A DNA stretch of 30,723 nucleotides from JACPLA01 sp035291905 (lineage in GTDB: Bacteria > Bacteroidota > Ignavibacteria > UBA10030), in assembly GCA_035291905.1 (NCBI GenBank), contig DATDRF010000039.1, positions 1 to 30,723 of the forward strand, in the 5' to 3' direction. The notes under the pieces are model-generated. The model was not told the origin of the DNA. It ran no database searches and saw nothing but the letters and a program-made list of their open reading frames with translations. Below, in pieces: positions 15,142-22,310 of this stretch. Every line of letters starts with the position of its first letter. The first letter of the stretch is position 1. A program made the position numbers and the translations under genes.

Positions 15142-16353
15142 ATGCAGGAACCTTTTTTTCTTCCCTCGTGGCCCCCGTCGGTCGAGAATTTCTTCTGGTA
15201 CGGCGCGCTGCTCTTGAGCGCGGGTATCGCCGGAGAATTGGTCGAACGATGGACGCGGCAACCCAGGATGATGGGTTGGGTCCTGGCCGGAATTCTTCTC
15301 GGCCCGCATGTCACGGGAGCGATCGATGTGTCGGCGCTCGCGGGCATGAGCAGCCTCATCCACCTTGCAATGGGGGTCCTTTTGTTTGAGCTCGGCCAGC
15401 GCGTGGATCTCTCCTGGCTTCGAAGCAACCCGAAGCTCCTCGGCACCAGCGCGCTCGAGAGCGCACTCGCCTTTGCCCTTATGTTTCTCGTGATTCAGCT
15501 TTTCGGGAAACCCCCTCTTGTTGCAGCGGTCGCCGCTGCTATCGGTGTTTCGACCTCTCCCGCCGTGGTCCTGGCCATCACGCAGGATCAGCGGGCACAG
15601 GGACAAGTGACCGAACGCCTGCTGCTGTTGACGGCACTCAACAGCATTTACGCGTACATCACGGTTAACATCCTCATTGCGCCGCTTGCGACCGAATACC
15701 GGGGAGACCTGGTCACCATTCTTGGCCATCCGGCATATCTTGTTTTTGGCTCCCTGGCATTTGCCGCCATCATGGCACGGTCCACCCTCGAAATTCTCAG
15801 GCTCCTCGGACGCCGCGAGGAGACACAGTTTCTTGCCATTATTGCCATGCTCATTGTCGCCGTTTGGATCTCCATAGCACTGAGACTTTCGGTGCCCCTT
15901 GCTCTTCTCGGCTTTGGAACCATGATGCGGACGTTTGACAGGGGCCGTCATTTTGTGTGGCTGAATTTCGGGCGGCTGGGGCGCATCTTTCTCATCCTTC
16001 TCTTTTCCAGCACAGCGGCATACCTCGACTTCACATTTGTTCCGGCCGGCATCGGCATCGGCCTCGCAATCGTCGTCGCGCGTTTCGTCGGGAAGACGGC
16101 GGGAGTTTTTGCCCTGGCACGCCCCTCGGGCCTTCCGTACCGGAAAGCCTGGTTCCTCTCCCTGGGGCTCATGCCGAAATCCGCATTGGCAATCATTCTC
16201 GTCAATCAGACCGCCATGCTCTATCCGGAGTTTCGTCCCCTCATGGCAACGGTCATGATGTCGGCCATTCTAATTCTCGAGTTTGCCGCAGCCCCCATAA
16301 TGCAGCTGGCGCTCATTTATTCGAAGGAAGCCTTCGAAGAAGGGAAGAACTGA
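15142..16353 (+). CDS. CPA2-family cation:proton antiporter
   Basis: This is a 403-residue inner-membrane protein with about 12-13 hydrophobic segments. It belongs to the monovalent cation:proton antiporter-2 (NapA/KefB-like) family. Family features seen include PRMMGWVLAGILLGPHVTG in an early helix pair, a conserved GVSTSPAVVLAITQD region (the discontinuous-helix area) and late GLMPKSALAIILVNQ. It ends soon after the membrane domain and lacks the cytoplasmic RCK/TrkA-N domain of KefB or KefC. The ATG at 15142 is preceded by GGAGAGATA. Its stop codon overlaps the start of the YbdK-like gene (TGATG), so the two are translationally coupled. The ion could be Na+ or K+ and cannot be told from sequence. 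Confidence 0.93.
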   Translation: MQEPFFLPSWPPSVENFFWYGALLLSAGIAGELVERWTRQPRMMGWVLAGILLGPHVTGAIDVSALAGMSSLIHLAMGVLLFELGQRVDLSWLRSNPKLLGTSALESALAFALMFLVIQLFGKPPLVAAVAAAIGVSTSPAVVLAITQDQRAQGQVTERLLLLTALNSIYAYITVNILIAPLATEYRGDLVTILGHPAYLVFGSLAFAAIMARSTLEILRLLGRREETQFLAIIAMLIVAVWISIALRLSVPLALLGFGTMMRTFDRGRHFVWLNFGRLGRIFLILLFSSTAAYLDFTFVPAGIGIGLAIVVARFVGKTAGVFALARPSGLPYRKAWFLSLGLMPKSALAIILVNQTAMLYPEFRPLMATVMMSAILILEFAAAPIMQLALIYSKEAFEEGKN

Positions 16354-17474
16354 TGCCGACGGTCCTTGAATTCAAGGAATCGGAAATGTTCAGCATGGGT
16401 GTCGAGCTCGAGCTGCAGCTTGTCAACACCCGGGACCACAATCTCACGGCCGCCGCCCCGGACCTGCTGGCCATCGTCAAGGAGAAGGCTCACACCGGCG
16501 ATATCAAACCCGAGATTACCCAGAGTATGATTGAAGTCAGTACGGGAATTCACAAGACTCACAGGAGCCTCCTTGCAGAGCTTCGAAGCATAAGAACCTT
16601 GCTGGTTACGGAGGCGCGTGTGCTCAATGTGGGCGTTTCCGGAGGAGGAGCACATCCATTTCAGCACTGGAGCGAAAGACGAATATCCGATCGGCCGCGT
16701 GCACGCCACGTTTCGGGCTTGTACGGATATCTGGCGAAGCAGTTTACGGTCTTTGGCCAGCATATTCATATTGGTTGTGCCAAGGGTGATGACGCCCTGT
16801 TCTTGCTGCATTCGATGGCGCGATACATGCCTCAGCTCATCGCACTCTCCGCCGGCTCGCCGTACTATCAGGGTGTTGACACTGCGTTTGATTCCTCACG
16901 ACTCAACTCCGTGTTTGCCTTTCCGCTTTCCGGCCGGGCGCCGTTCGTTCTCCATTGGAACGAATTCGAAGCCTATTTTGAACGCATGCGCAGAGCTGGT
17001 ATCGTGGAAAGCATGAAGGATTTCTATTGGGACGTCCGACCGAAGCCCGAGTACGGGACCATTGAAATACGCGTATGTGATACTCCGTTGACGGTCGACA
17101 GGGCGGCAACCCTTACGGCGTATGTTCAAGGCCTTTGCCGGTGGCTCCTGTCGCAGGGGCCCCGCGATGTGACCGAAGAGATCTACCTCGCCTACACGTA
17201 CAACCGATTTCAGGCGTGCCGGTTTGGGCTGGAGGGTGAGTTCGTTGATGTGGCGACAGGGATGCGCCGGACCATAGCGGAAGACATACTCGCCACAACA
17301 GAAACAGTCAGAAGGGCATTGGGGAATGAAGCAGCGTTGTACGAGGTGGAGGAGATTGTCAGCAACGGAAACGAAGCCCGCTGGATGCGCGAACAGTACG
17401 CCGTCAATCGCTCGCTACCGGATCTCATGTGGCGGCAGGTGCTGAGATTTCGAGGGGAAGAAGGAAAGACGTAG
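16353..17474 (+). CDS. YbdK-type carboxylate-amine ligase (glutamate-cysteine ligase family 2)
   Basis: This 373-residue GCS2 protein is the same length as Escherichia coli YbdK, a weak gamma-glutamylcysteine ligase. ATP/metal-binding features are visible: SMGVELELQLVN at the N-terminus, QSMIEVSTGIH, FGQHIHIGCAKGDDAL, and the C-terminal GTIEIRVCDTPLTVDRAA. The family joins glutamate or another carboxylate to an amine using ATP. The natural substrate is unknown for most members. The gene begins inside the stop codon of the antiporter gene, with AGGGAAG upstream. The neighbouring antiporter and the bacilliredoxin 1.2 kb before it suggest thiol or amino-acid-conjugate chemistry linked to ion flux, but this link is inferred. 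Confidence 0.93.
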   Translation: MPTVLEFKESEMFSMGVELELQLVNTRDHNLTAAAPDLLAIVKEKAHTGDIKPEITQSMIEVSTGIHKTHRSLLAELRSIRTLLVTEARVLNVGVSGGGAHPFQHWSERRISDRPRARHVSGLYGYLAKQFTVFGQHIHIGCAKGDDALFLLHSMARYMPQLIALSAGSPYYQGVDTAFDSSRLNSVFAFPLSGRAPFVLHWNEFEAYFERMRRAGIVESMKDFYWDVRPKPEYGTIEIRVCDTPLTVDRAATLTAYVQGLCRWLLSQGPRDVTEEIYLAYTYNRFQACRFGLEGEFVDVATGMRRTIAEDILATTETVRRALGNEAALYEVEEIVSNGNEARWMREQYAVNRSLPDLMWRQVLRFRGEEGKT

Positions 17475-17492
17475 GCTAACGAGTTTCGGATT

Positions 17493-18956
17493 TCAAGTTC
17501 CTTCGTGTCCGACATCCGCCCCATACTTGCGTAGGATTCTTCCGCGCAGGACCAATCCCTTCACAATCCCCCACCATTTCTTTCCATGATGCAGTCTCCA
17601 CTGATCGCGAAGGACTCTCATGGAGGAAATCAGATCTTTCATCCAAAACAGGATGTGGCGGCGCTCCAGGGCCCTGAGTTCATCCCAACCCATGCCTGGC
17701 CCCAGCAGAATGGGGACAGTGGGGTCTGCTCCGAGCTGTTCGTTACGCCTCTCCTCATAAGGCAACGACCATGAGAAGGAACCGGATAAGCATCCGATCG
17801 ACTTTGCATAACCTTCCACTGCGGTCCCCGGATAAATGCGAATCCCAACGCTGCTGCCGAAGGTATCAATGGAGCGACGGTGAGATTCCATGAACCTGAA
17901 TGTCTGTTTTGCGTCATCCATGGTCTCACCGATGTGTCCAAACGTGAAGAATACCTTCGATTTGATCCCCAGTTCCCTGGCCCACGTCAGGACCGCTTCC
18001 GCCTGATCGGTCGTGATATTCTTGTGCATCTTTTTCAAAACGGCATTGCTGCCTGATTCGATCCCAAAACTGATGTAATAACACCCCGCGCTCCGCATGA
18101 TTCGAAGGAGGTCTTTCGTTACGGTGTTCACACGCACTTCACATTCCCACGGCACAATGAGTTTGCGTCTCACCATCTCCGCGCAGATCGATTCGACATG
18201 CGATTTCCTGAGGGTGAACGTGCTGTCGAAGATCTTGATCCCTCCGAATCCAAAGTCATGTACCAGCATTTGGATCTCATCCACAACCGCCCGCGCCGAC
18301 CTGTAGCTGACTGTCTTACCGAACATGATACTCGCCGAGCAGAACGTGCACCCCACGGGGCAGCCGCGGGACGTAATGATCGATGTCCCCTGCACATCCA
18401 GAAAATCCATTTTCAGGTCATAGCGACGAATATCGCCTGGGACGCGTTTCGGGAGCGGCAGATCATCAAGCCGTCCGATGCGCGTCGCGCTTGGGGTGTG
18501 GACAATGTGTCCGTTCTGCCGGTATGAAATTCCACGGATGGCTGAGTGCGGATTCCTGCCATGCAAGAGACAATCAGCCAATTCAAGCATGGCATACTCC
18601 CCTTCCCCGCGAACCACGACATCGATCGAATCCACGTGCCTCAGAGTATCATCGGCGGTAAATGTTGCGTGGGGGCCGCCAAACAGGACCGTGATTTGTC
18701 TATCGTGATGTTTGATTCTTCGGGCGAGCTCGAAGGCTTCGAACCGCGTGTGCGTTGTTCCGCTCAGACCAACGATTCGGGGTTTTGCCGACTGAAGAAT
18801 TTGATCGATCCCGGCATGCGAGATTTGCATATCGACGAGATCAGCCGGAAATCCTTTCGACTCAATGAAGGATGCTATCCACGAAAGCCCCAGGGGCGGC
18901 ATGCCTCCGAACGATCGGTTTGTTTCAGAAGTATGGAGAAGAAGGATCTCGCTCAT
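17493..18956 (-). CDS. B12-binding-domain radical SAM protein
   Basis: This is a 487-residue enzyme with an N-terminal cobalamin-binding-like domain (GGMPPLGLSWIASFIESKG and VLFGGPHATFTADDTLRH, then VVRGEGEYAMLEL) and a radical SAM core. The [4Fe-4S]-binding motif is SRGCPVGCTFCSAS, a CX3CX2C. Later core motifs include GGIKIFDSTFTL, YYISFGIESGSNAVLKKMHKN and SKVFFTFGHIGET. This architecture is shared by class B methylases and many biosynthetic radical SAM enzymes acting on lipids or natural products. The reaction cannot be assigned from sequence. The basic C-terminus (about the last 60 residues) may contact the membrane. The ATG at 18956 fits the family start. An ATG at 19001 would add 15 residues. 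No biosynthetic partner is adjacent. Confidence 0.92.
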   Translation of the reverse strand: MSEILLLHTSETNRSFGGMPPLGLSWIASFIESKGFPADLVDMQISHAGIDQILQSAKPRIVGLSGTTHTRFEAFELARRIKHHDRQITVLFGGPHATFTADDTLRHVDSIDVVVRGEGEYAMLELADCLLHGRNPHSAIRGISYRQNGHIVHTPSATRIGRLDDLPLPKRVPGDIRRYDLKMDFLDVQGTSIITSRGCPVGCTFCSASIMFGKTVSYRSARAVVDEIQMLVHDFGFGGIKIFDSTFTLRKSHVESICAEMVRRKLIVPWECEVRVNTVTKDLLRIMRSAGCYYISFGIESGSNAVLKKMHKNITTDQAEAVLTWARELGIKSKVFFTFGHIGETMDDAKQTFRFMESHRRSIDTFGSSVGIRIYPGTAVEGYAKSIGCLSGSFSWSLPYEERRNEQLGADPTVPILLGPGMGWDELRALERRHILFWMKDLISSMRVLRDQWRLHHGKKWWGIVKGLVLRGRILRKYGADVGHEGT

Positions 18957-19131
18957 GGCAGAATCCGGACGGGTCTGACATGGAGAATCATGTGCAAGCA
19001 TTAGGCAGGTGATTCCCCCGGGGATGTAATGCTATGAATATAGGTTTCCCGCCACTTAAAGTCCACAGGTCCCCTCGATCACGCCCGAAGACTGCATGGC
19101 GTATGGGAGTCTCCGGGGATCGCAATGAGCG

Positions 19132-19518
19132 TTAGTGTCTCGTCACGACTTCCGGGGACCCTTCGCCAAGCGTCAATCGAATCATATTGAGGATCGTCTC
19201 GCCGTTGAAAGGCTTCAGAAGATACCGGTCGTTTGGATCGGATTGCCACGCTCCTGCACCCTGGGCCCCGCCGGTCATCATAATAACCTTGATCGATTCT
19301 GTGCGGCTGTCCGCCCGCAGCAATTCCCTCAGGGCAAAGCCATTGCCGCTATCCATCATCACATCGGTGATAACCAGGTCGGGTTTTTCCGAAATCGCGA
19401 TATCCAACGCGGAGGTGCCGCTGTCTGCCTCAAGAATCTGGTAGTTTGTATCTTCGAGCAGGCACACGATTGCGGCCCGCACGTCTTCTTCATCGTCAAC
19501 AATGAGAATTTTTTTCAT
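19132..19518 (-). CDS. Stand-alone receiver-domain response regulator
   Basis: This is a 128-residue receiver with no output domain. Acidic residues are at ILIVDDEED, the phospho-acceptor is D52 in LVITDVMMDSGNGFAL, the switch threonine is in VIMMTGGAQ, and K102 is in RYLLKPFNGE. Two oddities stand out. MDSGNG replaces the usual MPxMDG after the phospho-aspartate, and a GAQGAGAWQSDPNDR segment lies before the conserved lysine. Both features recur in the frameshifted paralogue at 28096-28453, so they define a subfamily in this genome. The partner kinase is not obvious, and genes on both sides have unrelated functions. Confidence 0.93.
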   Translation of the reverse strand: MKKILIVDDEEDVRAAIVCLLEDTNYQILEADSGTSALDIAISEKPDLVITDVMMDSGNGFALRELLRADSRTESIKVIMMTGGAQGAGAWQSDPNDRYLLKPFNGETILNMIRLTLGEGSPEVVTRH

Positions 19519-19599
19519 ATGGACGTCTTTCTAGGGTGAAAGTACTGTTAGAAATCGAATCCGCTGCATTCGTTTCGGAATATCTTTCTGCGCGACTGA

Positions 19600-20373
19600 C
19601 TATCTTGCAAGAATCATTTTCCTGGCTGTGGATCTTCCGTCAACTAGCAACCGACAAATATAGAGGCCTGAAGGGAGATCTACACTCCGCTCGCTTGTTC
19701 CATTCCACTGTACGTTGTGCCAACCCGCCGCCAATCGACCGCTGATGAGCTTTACGACGTTCCTCCCGCGGAGATCGTAGATCGTCAAATCAACATCTCC
19801 TGCCTGTTTCAGCTGGAAGGAGATACTGGTCGAAGGGTTGAACGGATTGGGGTAGTTATTGAGTTGTACATGGTTTTCGGCCGGGTGGGCTTTCCCAAAA
19901 GTCACTGATTCTGTACGAACGGCGAGCGAAATGCCACCCCGACTCGCAAGGATCGCTGTCTGAAAACAGAGCGTTGCAGAGTCTTGGGCACCGCCTGGAA
20001 TATTCTCCAGGTAGATTCTCACGATCGAACCCTGTCCCGGAAGCAAGACAGTGAGATCCGATGAAATGAGCAGGATTCTGATTTCACTCGTCCCGAGTAC
20101 ATTGAACGGAAGGGTCCAACTTGAATTTCCGGTGCGATCAATCAGGGCTGCACCTGTGATCTTTCCCGCCTCAGCAAGATTGATGACAAGCTGAATCGCC
20201 GCAACCGAATCGGAATTTGCAAGTTCGATGTCCACAGTACGAGGGTCGCGCACGACAAATCGCAGAAGGTTGTCTGCCTTCAACGGGAGAATTGAAGCGA
20301 AAAGAACAACGATCGCCAGAAGCCCTGCCCCTCTCGATGTGTCCGCCGCCGCCATATTAACCCGCGTTTCCAT
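19600..20373 (-). CDS. Secreted protein with a cohesin-like domain and a T9SS sorting domain
   Basis: This is a 257-residue exported protein. The N-terminus has a hydrophobic signal segment (AGLLAIVVLFASILPLKA). Residues of about 35-150 read LRFVVRDPRTVDIELANSDSVAA and later VLLPGQGSIVRIYLENI. This beta-rich pattern resembles the cohesin/dockerin-type carrier domains found in many Bacteroidota T9SS proteins. The C-terminal 80 residues form a type A sorting domain (LNNYPNPFNPSTSISF, VDLTIYDLRGRNVVKL, GLYICRLLVDG). No catalytic motif is seen. It may start at the ATG at 20373 or at 20355. The divergent NtrC-type regulator gene begins 194 bases away. Confidence 0.87.
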   Translation of the reverse strand: METRVNMAAADTSRGAGLLAIVVLFASILPLKADNLLRFVVRDPRTVDIELANSDSVAAIQLVINLAEAGKITGAALIDRTGNSSWTLPFNVLGTSEIRILLISSDLTVLLPGQGSIVRIYLENIPGGAQDSATLCFQTAILASRGGISLAVRTESVTFGKAHPAENHVQLNNYPNPFNPSTSISFQLKQAGDVDLTIYDLRGRNVVKLISGRLAAGWHNVQWNGTSERSVDLPSGLYICRLLVDGRSTARKMILAR

Positions 20374-20420
20374 GCGGAAAGACCCTCAGAAGGCGTACCC
20401 GTAGGACGCCCCGGAGATCC

Positions 20421-20452
20421 TTTGGCGGTAATATCCTCTATATGATTATAAT
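20421..20452 (+). promoter_or_regulatory. Possible sigma-70-type promoter
   Basis: The AT-rich stretch TATATGATTATAATAC contains TATAAT at 20447-20452. A weak TTTGGC at 20421-20426 lies 20 bases upstream, longer than the ideal spacer. It sits in the 194-base divergent intergenic region and could serve the sigma-54 activator gene. The near-palindromic AT core could also serve the opposite strand. Confidence 0.25.
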
Positions 20453-20567
20453 ACAATCACTTGCAGTCCGTCTGACTATCCACTTCCATTGGTGACTATA
20501 TGAGGACAAACGTGTAAATTCTACAAAGTGGAGCGAGAAGTCTCCCAGCCTTCAAAAGGGGGTAAAA

Positions 20568-21953
20568 TTGAAAAAGTTCACTCTCTCCGTCCTTGCTGTA
20601 GATGACGAGGACGCCTACATCGAAGCACTAGTCTCCCTGCTTACCGGAGCGGGACACACCGTCGACACCGCCTCCGACGGAGTCGAGGCCATCAACAAGC
20701 TTCAAAACTCATCATTCGACCTCGTATTGCTCGATGTCAACCTTCCCCGTGTGAGCGGCACAGAGGTGCTGGAATTTATTCGGCAACAGCATCTTCCTAC
20801 CGAAGTTGTGATGGCAACCGCCGTGAGCGAAACCCGGGTGGCGGTTCAATGCATCAAGATGGGGGCCTACGACTACCTCACGAAACCATATTCAGGCGAC
20901 GAGCTTGAAGCGGTTATCAAACGCATCGGAGAGAAGCGGCGTCTCGTTTTGGAGAATTCGGCTTTGAAATCGACACTCTCCCGGTTTGAGCTGAGTGGAA
21001 CACTTATCGGCCAGAACAGCAAGTTCGTGGAGGTTCTGAATCTTGCCTCAAAGGTCGCACCGTCCGATTCCCCGATCCTCATTGAAGGACCCAGCGGCAG
21101 CGGCAAGGAGCTTGTCGCACATTTTATTCACAAGAACAGCAAGCGCGGCAACAATCAGTTTCTGGCCCTCAATTGCGCTTCAATGCCTGAGAATCTTCTT
21201 GAGAGCGAATTATTTGGGCATGAGAGGGGGGCTTTCACCGGAGCAGGAGGAATAAAGCATGGGCTTGTTGAGATTGTCGACGGGGGGACGCTCTTCCTTG
21301 ACGAAATCGGAGAGATTGGCCTCGGGCTTCAGCCAAAGCTCCTTCGCTGGCTTCAGACAGGAGAATTCCGGCGTGTCGGCGGCAACCGGAACATGAGTTC
21401 AGACGTGAGGATCATCTCAGCGACCAACAAAGTTCTTCGCGAGGAGGTCGACCGCAAGAGTTTCCGCGAAGACCTCTTTTTCCGATTAAATGTTATCACG
21501 CTGACGCTCCCCAGCTTGAGGGATCGCAAAGAGGATATTCCCCTGTTGGCGGATCACTTCATAAGAAAGAAAACTCCGGCGGGGAAAACGGTATCCATCG
21601 ATCCGGCGGCTCTCGAACTGATGCAGACCTACGACTGGCCCGGGAACGTCCGCGAGCTGGAAAACGTGCTTGAACGCGCCATGATCCTCAGTTCGGGTGA
21701 CCGCATTCGTGCTGAGGATATCGCCATTCCGGTGAGCCGTCACTCCTCCTCTCAGCAATCAGGAGAAATCGACTCGTCCAAGACTCTTGGCCAGGCAGAG
21801 CCGCTCTCAGAAATTGAGAGGCGGCATATCGAGGGGGTTCTGAGCCTGGTGAACTGGAACAAGAAGACCGCGGCAAAGATCCTGGGGATTTCGCTGAAGA
21901 CACTTTACACAAAAATCCATTTTCATCAGATCAAAGAGGCCGGGGGGGAGTGA
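20568..21953 (+). CDS. NtrC-family sigma-54-dependent response regulator
   Basis: This is a 461-residue regulator with three domains. The receiver (about 5-120) has the acceptor D56 in LVLLDVNLPRVSG and lysine in DYLTKPYSGDE. The AAA+ domain (about 145-385) has Walker A EGPSGSGKELVA, the sigma-54-contacting loop ELFGHERGAFTGA, Walker B GGTLFLDEIGE and NVRELENVLERAMIL. A Fis-type HTH (about 415-458) includes WNKKTAAKILGISLKTLYTKI. It activates transcription from sigma-54 promoters when phosphorylated. Translation begins at TTG (20568), supported by AAAAGGGGGTAAAA just upstream and the absence of a nearer ATG. No histidine kinase is adjacent, so its partner is unknown. Confidence 0.96.
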   Translation: MKKFTLSVLAVDDEDAYIEALVSLLTGAGHTVDTASDGVEAINKLQNSSFDLVLLDVNLPRVSGTEVLEFIRQQHLPTEVVMATAVSETRVAVQCIKMGAYDYLTKPYSGDELEAVIKRIGEKRRLVLENSALKSTLSRFELSGTLIGQNSKFVEVLNLASKVAPSDSPILIEGPSGSGKELVAHFIHKNSKRGNNQFLALNCASMPENLLESELFGHERGAFTGAGGIKHGLVEIVDGGTLFLDEIGEIGLGLQPKLLRWLQTGEFRRVGGNRNMSSDVRIISATNKVLREEVDRKSFREDLFFRLNVITLTLPSLRDRKEDIPLLADHFIRKKTPAGKTVSIDPAALELMQTYDWPGNVRELENVLERAMILSSGDRIRAEDIAIPVSRHSSSQQSGEIDSSKTLGQAEPLSEIERRHIEGVLSLVNWNKKTAAKILGISLKTLYTKIHFHQIKEAGGE

Positions 21954-22310
21954 AAAGTCTACTTCTGCATCATGAGAGAGTCCAGACGCGGTTGTCTTTT
22001 CCCTCATTGCAGACAGAGTACAATTTCAGTGTCTTAATTCGACGAAACGTAGTACTGCGCGGGACGGCGGATTTGTCAAGATCGCCAAAGCCATGCAAGT
22101 CACGACAGAGCGGGCGCAAAGTTCCTGGAAGGCGATGGTTGGCTACTATGGGAGGTTGAAAAAGAGATTCCCCGACTGATCGTTCATTTTTGTTTTCATA
22201 CCAAGAAACGAACCCGGCATCGATTTGCCGGGTTTTTTTCTGTTTGCTGCAAAATTACAGCATCCTACCGAAACGGCATTGTCGATTCTTTCGACATGAT
22301 GCCGACTCTG
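21954..22310. other. Intergenic region with a possible 28-residue ORF
   Basis: This 357-base gap holds no clear gene. At 22093-22179 (plus) an ATG opens a 28-codon frame ending WKAMVGYYGRLKKRFPD. The frame is open for a further 38 codons upstream without a start, so it could be the tail of a decayed gene. No Shine-Dalgarno sequence precedes it, and I do not count it as a gene. A strong terminator follows at 22211-22240. Confidence 0.3.
22211..22240 (+). terminator. Intrinsic terminator
   Basis: AACCCGGCA (22211-22219) pairs with TGCCGGGTT (22226-22234), and a run of T follows on the plus strand. It lies about 70 bases beyond the stop of the minus-strand repeat protein and 258 bases beyond the plus-strand regulator. 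It can terminate the regulator transcript and possibly act in both directions. Confidence 0.9.

Noticed and set aside
15022..15951. 309-codon minus-strand frame
   Set aside because: It is antisense to the antiporter. The sequence is highly charged and low in complexity, as expected from the complement of membrane-protein codons.
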